Below are positions 1 through 6,408 of a stretch of DNA of 22,360 bases, one piece after another (position 1 is the first letter of the stretch; each line of letters begins with the position of its first letter). The position numbers and the translations under genes were made by a program. The stretch is from CAYSUS01 sp964434165 (lineage in GTDB: Bacteria > Planctomycetota > Planctomycetia > Pirellulales > Thermoguttaceae), in NCBI GenBank assembly GCA_964434165.1, contig CAYSUS010000112.1, forward strand, positions 1-22,360. Reading direction: 5' to 3'. Below the pieces are notes generated by a model that had not been told where the DNA came from, did no database searches, and saw only the letters and a list, made by a program, of their open reading frames with translations.

Positions 1-46
1 CCGCCAGGCTAGCACCCGGGCCGCCCGGCGTCAATGGGATGATGCC

Positions 47-133
47 TGTCCTTTTGTTTGTGTTTTTTGTTTTTGTGTCCTTTTGTTTTGGTGCGTTCCG
101 CGTTCGCGTTTGCTTTTGCTTTCCGCCTTTTCG
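47..133. repeat. T/G-rich low-complexity island with a short direct repeat
   Basis: This is a pyrimidine-rich tract in an otherwise GC-rich window. It contains two copies of TGTCCTTTTGTTT, at 47-59 and 76-88 (29-base offset). It then grades into GCGTTT/GCTTTT-like hexamers up to about 133. It could be a slippage-generated simple repeat, an AT-rich spacer near a promoter, or a remnant of something else. No function can be assigned. Confidence 0.55.
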
Positions 134-196
134 CTCGGTCCCGGCCGCTGCGGGATTCTTGCCCGGGCGAAGCCCTCGCAAACCGGACGGCGGTGC

Positions 197-225
197 TTGA
201 AGACGTCCAGCGTGGCGCGCATACT
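197..225 (+). promoter_or_regulatory. Candidate sigma-70-type promoter for panD
   Basis: TTGAAG (197-202) and CATACT (220-225) lie 17 bases apart. Each hexamer matches 4 of 6 positions of the TTGACA/TATAAT consensus. It would give a 5' leader of about 130 bases. It is the best match seen upstream of panD, but such matches arise by chance. Confidence 0.3.
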
Positions 226-353
226 TGGGAGAGAGGTGGCCGATTGAGGCATTCTCGGAGCGGGCCGATTCGGCCCGCATGCGGGAAAGTAGACCGCCAA
301 GGCCCCTTTCTTGGAGAATTCAACCGCAGGAGCTGGAAGGCTCTTTGTTCATT

Positions 354-357
354 GGAG
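354..357 (+). promoter_or_regulatory. Ribosome binding site that sets the panD TTG start
   Basis: GGAG at 354-357 is 7 bases upstream of TTG at 365. The nearby ATG at 377 has no Shine-Dalgarno-like sequence before it. This spacing favours the TTG. Confidence 0.65.
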
Positions 358-364
358 TCCGCCC

Positions 365-715
365 TTGCAGCGTTTCATGCTCAGGTCGAAGATTCACCGG
401 GCAACGGTGACCGGGACCGACCTGGATTACGAGGGGAGCATCGCCATCGACCGGTCGCTTCTGGAGGCGGCCGACATGCTGCCCGGCGAGATGGTCCACG
501 TGTTGAACCTCAACAACGGGGCCCGGATGGAGACCTACATCATCGAGGCCCCGGCCGGCTCGGGCACGATGCTCATCAACGGCCCGGCCGCGCGCCTGGC
601 CGTGCCCGGCGATCTGATCATCGTCCTGGCGTACTGCCTGGTGAGCGACGAGGAGGCCCGGAGTCTGAAACCCGCCGTGGTCCACGTCGATGGGGACAAC
701 CGGGTGGCGGAGTAG
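365..715 (+). CDS. panD: Aspartate 1-decarboxylase (pyruvoyl-dependent)
   Basis: PanD decarboxylates L-aspartate to beta-alanine in the cytoplasm, feeding pantothenate and coenzyme A synthesis. The family is made as a proenzyme that cuts itself between Gly24 and Ser25, turning Ser25 into the pyruvoyl cofactor. With the TTG at 365 as residue 1, this 116-residue protein has Gly24-Ser25 exactly in place. Lys9, His11, Arg54, Tyr58 and Asn72 also coincide with the Escherichia coli numbering. Starting at the ATG at 377 would shift all of these by four, so the TTG with its GGAG site is preferred. The body reads as a typical PanD through to the conserved segment near residue 85 (PGDLIIVLAY). No panB or panC is next to it. 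Identification is very secure; the start is likely. Confidence 0.95.
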   Translation: MQRFMLRSKIHRATVTGTDLDYEGSIAIDRSLLEAADMLPGEMVHVLNLNNGARMETYIIEAPAGSGTMLINGPAARLAVPGDLIIVLAYCLVSDEEARSLKPAVVHVDGDNRVAE

Positions 716-785
716 GAGACGCGGTCGGGCAATCGCTCCGCCCCTGCGTGGAGGACGGGCTCGGAATCGGGTGAGCCATCCGCAT

Positions 786-1125
786 CTAGCGGCCGATCCG
801 CGACGCGACCCGATTGTGAAGGTTCTGGATCTCGGGGCAGCGGTGCTTGAGGGCCTTCCACTGCGCCGGGAGCGCTGCCATGGCTGCTGCCCGCCCCCGC
901 CCCTTGCTCCGGCCCCATCCCTTGGCAACAACCGGGGGGTCGAAGAAGCGCTGCTTGGGGTCGCGCTCCGCGCGGACCTGACTCCAGTTCGCCTGAATCT
1001 CTTCTCGGTGCAGGGCGAGGGCCCAGACTTCGATCTCCTCGAGAGCGAGACAACCGATCAGCGTCTTCCCCCGGACGGCCGCCTGGTTCTCCCGCGGGGT
1101 CTTCGGGGATCACGAGGATCTTCAT
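786..1125 (-). pseudogene. Shortened, frameshifted DUF4276/TOPRIM-like protein
   Basis: The reading frame opens with MKILVIPEDP from ATG at 1125 and then loses sense. Shifting one base at a CCCC run (minus strand, 1099-1096) restores a coherent protein. That frame runs through segments such as GKTLIGCLALEEIEVWALALHR and DPKQRFFDPPVVAKGW to a TAG at 788-786, with text ending in NLHNRVASRIGR. Joined, the two parts give about 112 residues. Proteins of this type that I remember are roughly twice as long, with an acidic central part between the MKILVIPEDP start and the EVEVW region. That centre appears deleted here. They usually sit directly downstream of an AAA-type ATPase, as this one does: its ATG overlaps the TGA of the upstream remnant (ATGA). 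The family name is a tentative call from memory; the frameshift is seen directly. Confidence 0.7.
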
Positions 1126-1335
1126 ACCGCGAAGTCCATCCAGCCGGTCGTGAACAGCTTATCGATCTGGGTCTTCTCCACGACCTCTTCAAAGTGAGGT
1201 AGATCACCGAGTCGCCGCGTGGTAGTGCCGTGCCTGCCCTCGGCGCGCGAAGAGGATGGTCACAGGCGCCAGCGGAATCGATGCGGCGTCGGCCGCGAAG
1301 CTCTTGAAGTTGGCCAGCCGGACTTCAGAAATCAT
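1122..1335 (-). pseudogene. Remnant of an AAA-type (OLD/SMC-like) ATPase gene
   Basis: From ATG at 1335 the minus strand reads MISEVRLANFKSFAADAASI followed by PLAPVTILF. This is the classic opening of small AAA/SMC-like ATPases, in which the next residues should be the Walker A loop (GxNGxGKS). Here the text changes to unrelated sequence and stops soon after. A second frame carries a believable C-terminus, LGDLPHFEEVVEKTQIDKLF to GWMDFAV, and ends at TGA 1124-1122. About 70 codons remain of a protein that normally has several hundred, so Walker A, Walker B and the signature region are all gone. The gene was the first of a two-gene unit with the frameshifted partner overlapping its stop. Such ATPase/partner pairs often act in defence or as toxin-like modules. 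That role is inferred, and this copy cannot be functional. Confidence 0.7.
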
Positions 1336-1376
1336 GGCTCCACCCGGAGTTACGCGTGCTTCAGACACCCCACTTC

Positions 1377-1405
1377 ATGCTATCGGCTCCGAATCGCGTT
1401 TCCAA
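1377..1405 (-). promoter_or_regulatory. Candidate promoter of the decayed ATPase cassette
   Basis: Read on the minus strand, TTGGAA (1405-1400) and TAGCAT (1382-1377) are separated by 17 bases, each matching 4 of 6 consensus positions. They lie about 40 bases upstream of the remnant's ATG. The position is right for a promoter that outlived its genes, but the match is only moderate. Confidence 0.35.
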
Positions 1406-1533
1406 GAAAAGCGGTGGGGCGCATGTTGGGGGAGGCGAATGGTGGATGCTGCGGCGACAGGCGATTAGTATGCGAGCATGCGAACGACTCGGCGGTGCCC
1501 ATTCCCCGAGATCCTCCCCCTTTTCCCACGTGC

Positions 1534-1537
1534 GGAG
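1534..1537 (+). promoter_or_regulatory. Ribosome binding site setting a GTG start at 1546
   Basis: GGAG lies 8 bases before the GTG at 1546. Translation from there gives a clean signal peptide. Earlier in-frame starts (GTG 1219, ATG 1423) would add a Cys/Arg-rich stretch that looks non-coding. Confidence 0.65.
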
Positions 1538-1545
1538 TCTATCCC

Positions 1546-4353
1546 GTGTTGCGTGCCGCCGACCTCCCTCATCGCGTTTGCGTAGTCGCGCTGCTCGTTA
1601 GCGCCGCTTTGCCAGCGGCTTCCGCCCAACAAAGCCGCGTGAAGCTGGAGCCCCGCATGGTGACCGGCGAGGCCGAGCACGGCGATCCCGCGGCCATGGT
1701 CGATGAGCAGGACGTGGCCGGCGATCCGCCCTCCGGCGAGCCGGCCAAGGCGTGGCAGGTCCCGTCGCAGCACTGGAAGACGACCTTCCCGGCCAGCGCG
1801 CACCTCGACCTCGGGCGCGAGCGCCACCTCTCCCATCTTTGGATCTACGACACCTTCAACGTGGGCGAGCTGACCGTTTCCGCAGGCGTGCCAGGCAAGT
1901 GGAAGAAGATCCTCACCCACCAGACGAAGGCGTTCAAGATGTGGGTCAGGCTGCCGCTGGACACGACGACCCGCTACCTGCGGATCACGCGGGAGAAGCC
2001 CAGCGCGATCTTCGCGGAGATCGTCCTCTACGAGTACACGCCCGAGGGCCACCGGGCCATGCTCAACCGCAAGGCGGCCGAGGCCAAGGCCCGGGCCGAG
2101 CGCGAAGCCGCCCTGAAGAAAGCCCGCGCGGAGGCCGCCGACCGGCCGCTGGCCGATCTGGGCAAGCCCTTCGGACGGCTCCCGCTGGTCGATGAGATCG
2201 ACTGCGCGGCGGACGAGCCGACGCACGGGTTCGTTGAAGACCCGCCGGCCGCAAGCCGGGTGGAGACGATCCTGGGAAGGCCCTGCCGCGTGCTCCGCAA
2301 GACGCCCGGCGAGGGGGCCTACTTCGCCTATCGCGTCGGGCGACACAAGCTGCTCCAGGCCGGCAGGGCCTACGTCCTGGAGGTCGAGTACCCCGAGGAT
2401 GCGCCCCGCACGACGATCGTGCTCAACGGCGGCAACGAGACCGCCAGGGGTTTTCATACCGGCAGCACCTTTGGCGACGCATTCCACCCCAAGTACGTCA
2501 ACAATAACAACGAGTCGCTCCGCGTGCCGCTCTCGGGCGCGTATCGGCCGTGGCGCCTGTTCTTCCACCTGCACGACCGGTTCCCGGAACTGGAGTTCCT
2601 CCGCGGGGCCGGTCCTCGCCCGCTGCTCCCCGAGGACGGGTTCCCCGTGGTCATCTGCCAGTTCTCGGCCGCCAATATCCCGGCCTCGCACGGAGCGGCG
2701 GTCTCGCGAATCCGCCTCTACGAGGTGCCCGACCCGGCCAAGCTCGACGCCCAGTACACGCTGCCGCCCGACGGCCTCCCGCGGCGGCATATCTTCTGGC
2801 GCGAGGAGATGGCCGACGGCGTGATCGGCGCCGACAGGCCCGAGGACCGCGGCCTGGCGGACCCGCTCGACTGGTACCGTCACAAAGTGGGGCAGATGCG
2901 CTTCCTGGGTATGAACAGCTTCTCGAAGGACCTGTTGGAGTTCGGGGCCTGCCAGGGCTGGGATTCGACCGCGGGCGGCGGGAACCGCTGGGTCTATCAC
3001 AACTGGCGGCACAAGGGGTGGTGGAGCCAGATCGTGGAGATGATGGGGCGGGAGGGCTTCGACGTCCTGCCCTACTACGAGTACTCCGGCAGCAAGGGGC
3101 AGCAGGGGCTGGGCAACCAGCGACGCGCCAGGCCACTCACGCGCGACGACGCTTACACCCACATCAAGTGGATCGAAAGCGCCAACGCCGATCTCACCGA
3201 CCCGGACACGCATGCCGACCTGAAGAAGATGCTCGATCTGACCATCGTCCGGCACAAGGACAAGGCCCGATTCGTCGGCGCGTGGCTCAGACCCAGGGCG
3301 CAACTGCCGATCGGGTTCGGCGAGGCCACGCTGCGGCGGTTCGCCGAGGAGGCCAACCAGGGCGAGGCCGTCACTCGGCGGCAGTTGATCGACGATGAGG
3401 CCTTGCTCGGGCGCTACTACGACTGGTGGTACGGCAAGCGCCGCGAGTTCCTCACGGCCATGCGCGACCACTTGCGCGACGGAGGCGTCAACCCCCAGGC
3501 GGTCATTCTCTACACGGCCACGATGAGCGAGCCCGGCGTCTCCTTTCCCACGTGGGACAAGCAGTTCGTTACCGACGACGTGGCCGGCTGGAGGGAGCGC
3601 CTCAAGGACCCGGCCGTCTCGAAGGGACTCGAGATCAAGCCGTTGGGAATCGACGAGGTCATCGAGAACGACCTGTACCTCGAAGCCCTGCTCGCGCCGC
3701 GCCTGAACTGGGGCGGTTGGGAGGTGCATCACTCCAGCCCGCCGGCCGACCCGCAGCGCTACAAGCAGACCGACGGCGTGCTCCTGACGCACTGCATCAA
3801 TCGGGCGTACACAGTCGGATCGCCGAAGACGCTCGACCGGTTCCGCGGGCCAGCCGGATTGGCCGTCGTGCGCCATTACGCGCTGAACGAGAACATGATG
3901 TTCGACAAGCGGGACCAGCCGAAGCTTGGCTACTTCGTGGCCGACATCGAGCGGGCAGGGCCCTACTGCATGCTGGCCGAAGCCCGGGCCGTGGCCTGCG
4001 GGGATCCGAACTACCTGGGCTACCTGGTCGGATCGAACTACGGGCGGGGTTTTCCCGAGTACGTGCGGGACTTCAACACGGCGCTGCTGTCGTTGCCGGC
4101 GCTGCCGAGCGAAGTGCTCGACGAGGCGGCCTCGGATTCGGACGTCGTGGTCCGCGCCATCCCGACGCCCAGCCACGGCACGTACCTGGCCGTGGTCAAC
4201 GTGGGACTCGAGGCCAAGGAGAACGTAGTGATCCGGCTGCCGGCTTCGGGACGCGTCACCGACGCGCCCTCAGGCGATGTGGTCCCGGCGGATGGAGGCA
4301 AGGTTGTCCTCTCGCTGGACCCGTGCCAGCTCAGGGCCTTGCGCATCCAGTGA
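1546..4353 (+). CDS. Exported discoidin-like / probable TIM-barrel glycosidase-like protein
   Basis: This 935-residue protein is probably secreted. Its N-terminus has Arg/His residues, then the hydrophobic run VCVVALLVSAALPAA and an ASA-QQ cleavage site. Residues about 30-165 look like an F5/8-type C (discoidin) carbohydrate-binding fold, with paired beta strands ending in TRYLRIT and EIVLYEY. An Ala/Lys/Glu-rich helical linker (about 168-200) follows, then a second beta-rich region (about 205-405). The large middle part (about 410-830) is rich in Trp, Tyr and acidic residues, with segments such as FDVLPYYEYSGSKG and INRAYTVG that suggest a (beta/alpha)8 barrel of glycoside-hydrolase type. 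The last 70 residues look like a small all-beta domain, as often follows such barrels. I cannot place it in a numbered GH family or name catalytic residues, so enzyme activity is inferred. It stands alone between the decayed cassette and the kinase. Confidence 0.8.
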   Translation: MLRAADLPHRVCVVALLVSAALPAASAQQSRVKLEPRMVTGEAEHGDPAAMVDEQDVAGDPPSGEPAKAWQVPSQHWKTTFPASAHLDLGRERHLSHLWIYDTFNVGELTVSAGVPGKWKKILTHQTKAFKMWVRLPLDTTTRYLRITREKPSAIFAEIVLYEYTPEGHRAMLNRKAAEAKARAEREAALKKARAEAADRPLADLGKPFGRLPLVDEIDCAADEPTHGFVEDPPAASRVETILGRPCRVLRKTPGEGAYFAYRVGRHKLLQAGRAYVLEVEYPEDAPRTTIVLNGGNETARGFHTGSTFGDAFHPKYVNNNNESLRVPLSGAYRPWRLFFHLHDRFPELEFLRGAGPRPLLPEDGFPVVICQFSAANIPASHGAAVSRIRLYEVPDPAKLDAQYTLPPDGLPRRHIFWREEMADGVIGADRPEDRGLADPLDWYRHKVGQMRFLGMNSFSKDLLEFGACQGWDSTAGGGNRWVYHNWRHKGWWSQIVEMMGREGFDVLPYYEYSGSKGQQGLGNQRRARPLTRDDAYTHIKWIESANADLTDPDTHADLKKMLDLTIVRHKDKARFVGAWLRPRAQLPIGFGEATLRRFAEEANQGEAVTRRQLIDDEALLGRYYDWWYGKRREFLTAMRDHLRDGGVNPQAVILYTATMSEPGVSFPTWDKQFVTDDVAGWRERLKDPAVSKGLEIKPLGIDEVIENDLYLEALLAPRLNWGGWEVHHSSPPADPQRYKQTDGVLLTHCINRAYTVGSPKTLDRFRGPAGLAVVRHYALNENMMFDKRDQPKLGYFVADIERAGPYCMLAEARAVACGDPNYLGYLVGSNYGRGFPEYVRDFNTALLSLPALPSEVLDEAASDSDVVVRAIPTPSHGTYLAVVNVGLEAKENVVIRLPASGRVTDAPSGDVVPADGGKVVLSLDPCQLRALRIQ

Positions 4354-4461
4354 TCGGCGACGGGGTCGGCAGGCCCATCCCTCGCCGGATGGAAGCGCGC
4401 ATCCGAGAAAGGACTCCCGACACAGTCCTTGTGAGCGCGACCTCCGCCTGGAGCCGGCGGC

Positions 4462-4489
4462 TTGACGCCCCCCGTTTTCGGAGTAGTAT
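4462..4489 (+). promoter_or_regulatory. Probable sigma-70-type promoter of the kinase gene
   Basis: TTGACG (4462-4467), a 16-base spacer and TAGTAT (4484-4489) match the -35 box 5/6 and the -10 box 5/6. The site lies 63 bases before the kinase ATG. An almost identical arrangement, with the same -35 hexamer and spacer length, precedes the GH2 gene. Confidence 0.5.
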
Positions 4490-4552
4490 GCGCTGTGGCG
4501 GGCCGGTTTCCTGGCGGTCGGGTCGGTGCCGTGGGGCGAAGGGGGAGCCTGT

Positions 4553-6202
4553 ATGCCGGTCGAATGGTTCCTCAAAGACGGGAATGAAGAACGGGGGCCC
4601 ATTTCCTCTTCCCATCTGAAGCTTCTGGCCGACCAGCGCGCGATCGCTCCCGACACCCTCGTGCGACTGGGGAAGTCGGGGGAGTGGATGGCCGCCTCGA
4701 CGATCGAAGGGTTGTTCACCCTGTACGAGCACGCCCGCCCCGCGCCCAGCACTGGCTCGCCGCCGGTGCGGCCTTCCTCGCAGTCGGCGCGCGCGGGAGG
4801 AGGCCCGGCCGAACCGGCCGCGAGGGACTCGCCAGCCGAACGGAGAGTGGCGCAGCAGGCCGTCAAGGACTCGGGCGACATCGCGGGGGTCGGCTGGTAC
4901 ATTCAGGCTCCGGACGGGCATCAGTATGGCCCGGTGACCAAGGCCCAGGTCGACGCGTGGGCCGCCGAGGGCCGCGTGCATGAGGCGCACCTGCTGTGGC
5001 GCGCCGGCTGGGACCAGTGGCGTTGGGCCGGGGCGGTCTATCCCCAGTTGGCCCGGCACGGGCCTCCGCCGGAGCCGGAAGGGCATTCCGAGAAGGCCGA
5101 CCGGCCCGCCGGCTTCACCGTCGCGCATCGGATGAGCCCTTCGCCCGCTGCCACGGCAGGTCCGGCCGGCGCGCCGCCCGGTTCGCCCGAGCCGACCCCC
5201 CGAGCGACCGCCAAAGCGGACGGGCTCGCCGGACAGATCCTCGGGCGATTCGAGGTCGGCCCGGCCATCGGGCACGGGGCCCTGGGTACGGTGTACAAGG
5301 CACGCCATCCGGCGCTGGACCGCTTCGTGGCCCTGCGCGTCCTGCCGGAGCTGCGCGATCCCCAGTTCGTCGAGCGGTTTCGCCGCGAGCTGCGCGCCGC
5401 CGCGGCGCTGAACCACCCGAACATCGTCGGCGTGCACGATATGGGCGAGGACCGCGGATGCGCGTTCATCGCCATGGAGCTGGTCGAGGGCGAGAGCCTG
5501 GCCGACATGATGCGGCGCGAGGGCCGCGTCCCCGTGGTGCAAGCCCTGGAGATCATGAAGCAGGTGGTTGCCGCCTTGGGGGTGGCGCACGCCTCCGGCG
5601 TGATCCACCGCGACATCAAGCCCTCCAACATCCTGATCAGCCAGAAGGGTCTGGCCAAGTTGGGCGACTTCGGCATGGCGCTGCGCTCCGAGACGGATGT
5701 GACTTCGGCAACCGGCACCATCCCCGCGTCCGCGCATTACCTGCCGCCCGAGGCCGCACGCGGCGAGCCCCTGGATGCCCGATCCGATCTGTACAGCCTG
5801 GGCGCGACGTTCTATCACGCGCTGGCCGGCCGGCCGCCCTTCTCCGGGCCAAGCGGCGCGGAACTGGCCAGACGGCACGCGGAGATGCACGCGCCGCCGC
5901 TTGCGCAGACGGCCCCCGATCTGCCGCCGAGCCTGGCGAGCGTCGTCGATCACTGCCTGGCCAAGGACCCTTGTGCGCGATTCGAGTCGGCCGGCGAACT
6001 GCTGGCCGCCCTGAACCAGGTGGCGGTGCCGCGAGGGGCCGCGAGGCCGGACTCCGGCATCCCGCACGATTCCATGTCCGATACGCAGCCGCCTGGTGGT
6101 TCGCGGACGCTTCTGTGGGTGATCGCGGCGTCGGCGGGAGGGCTGGTGCTCCTGCTTCTCGCGGCGGCGGTCGTCATCTATGCCATCTACGCCTTGTCCT
6201 GA
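4553..6202 (+). CDS. Membrane-anchored GYF-domain Ser/Thr protein kinase, beta-3 Lys replaced by Arg
   Basis: A 549-residue Hanks-type kinase. ATG at 4553 is chosen because GGGGGAG ends 5 bases before it and the GYF_2 domain starts at once. Two GYF_2-like domains (about 2-55, EWFLKDGNEERGP; and 114-166, GWYIQAPDGHQYGP) are linked by Pro/Ala-rich sequence to the kinase (about 233-500). The P-loop is GHGALG (240-245), the catalytic loop HRDIKPSN has Asp354 and Lys356, and DFG has Asp372. A PPE segment follows the activation loop. The beta-3 motif reads VALRV, so the ATP-contacting Lys is Arg262. In known kinases K-to-R here usually abolishes activity, so this may be a pseudokinase or scaffold. 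One hydrophobic helix (WVIAASAGGLVLLLLAAAVV) lies almost at the C-terminus, so kinase and GYF domains would face the cytoplasm with no external sensor. The next gene starts 206 bases downstream. Confidence 0.93.
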   Translation: MPVEWFLKDGNEERGPISSSHLKLLADQRAIAPDTLVRLGKSGEWMAASTIEGLFTLYEHARPAPSTGSPPVRPSSQSARAGGGPAEPAARDSPAERRVAQQAVKDSGDIAGVGWYIQAPDGHQYGPVTKAQVDAWAAEGRVHEAHLLWRAGWDQWRWAGAVYPQLARHGPPPEPEGHSEKADRPAGFTVAHRMSPSPAATAGPAGAPPGSPEPTPRATAKADGLAGQILGRFEVGPAIGHGALGTVYKARHPALDRFVALRVLPELRDPQFVERFRRELRAAAALNHPNIVGVHDMGEDRGCAFIAMELVEGESLADMMRREGRVPVVQALEIMKQVVAALGVAHASGVIHRDIKPSNILISQKGLAKLGDFGMALRSETDVTSATGTIPASAHYLPPEAARGEPLDARSDLYSLGATFYHALAGRPPFSGPSGAELARRHAEMHAPPLAQTAPDLPPSLASVVDHCLAKDPCARFESAGELLAALNQVAVPRGAARPDSGIPHDSMSDTQPPGGSRTLLWVIAASAGGLVLLLLAAAVVIYAIYALS

Positions 6203-6408
6203 GCGGGCCCTCGCGAGCCGGACGGGGAGAAGGCGTTGCCCCCCATTTCGGGTGCATAAAGCCGCCGTGGTGCTCTGCCCTGCCGAACGGGGTTGGTTAG
6301 AATGAGAACATGCATGCGATGACCCGCCTGAGCAGCGGGTTGCGGGGATCGTCCGCGTTTCCCCTGCCCGGGATCCCACGCCGGAAGGCTGAAGGGGCTT
6401 GAGCCGCC

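Larger units (their letters stand above)
1..364. other. Non-coding leader region upstream of panD
   Basis: No open frame here shows a recognisable protein family. The frames that cross it have biased, low-complexity composition, such as a Lys-rich minus-strand frame produced by the T-rich island. The stretch holds that island (about 47-133), a weak promoter candidate (197-225) and the panD ribosome site (354-357). An upstream gene may end just before the window, but nothing at bases 1-45 proves it. Confidence 0.5.

Noticed and set aside
9..323. Lys-rich minus-strand frame near the left edge
   Set aside because: The lysines come from the T-rich island read in reverse. The composition is simple-repeat-like and there is no support for translation.
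1219..1545. N-terminal extension of the discoidin/TIM-barrel protein back to GTG 1219
   Set aside because: The extension overlaps the minus-strand ATPase remnant and is Cys/Arg-rich without pattern. GTG 1546 has a good ribosome site and gives a signal peptide.
1465..4176. Minus-strand open frame of about 903 codons opposite the discoidin/TIM-barrel gene
   Set aside because: Same codon-bias shadow. It shows no signal peptide, motif or sensible ribosome site, whereas the plus strand has all three.
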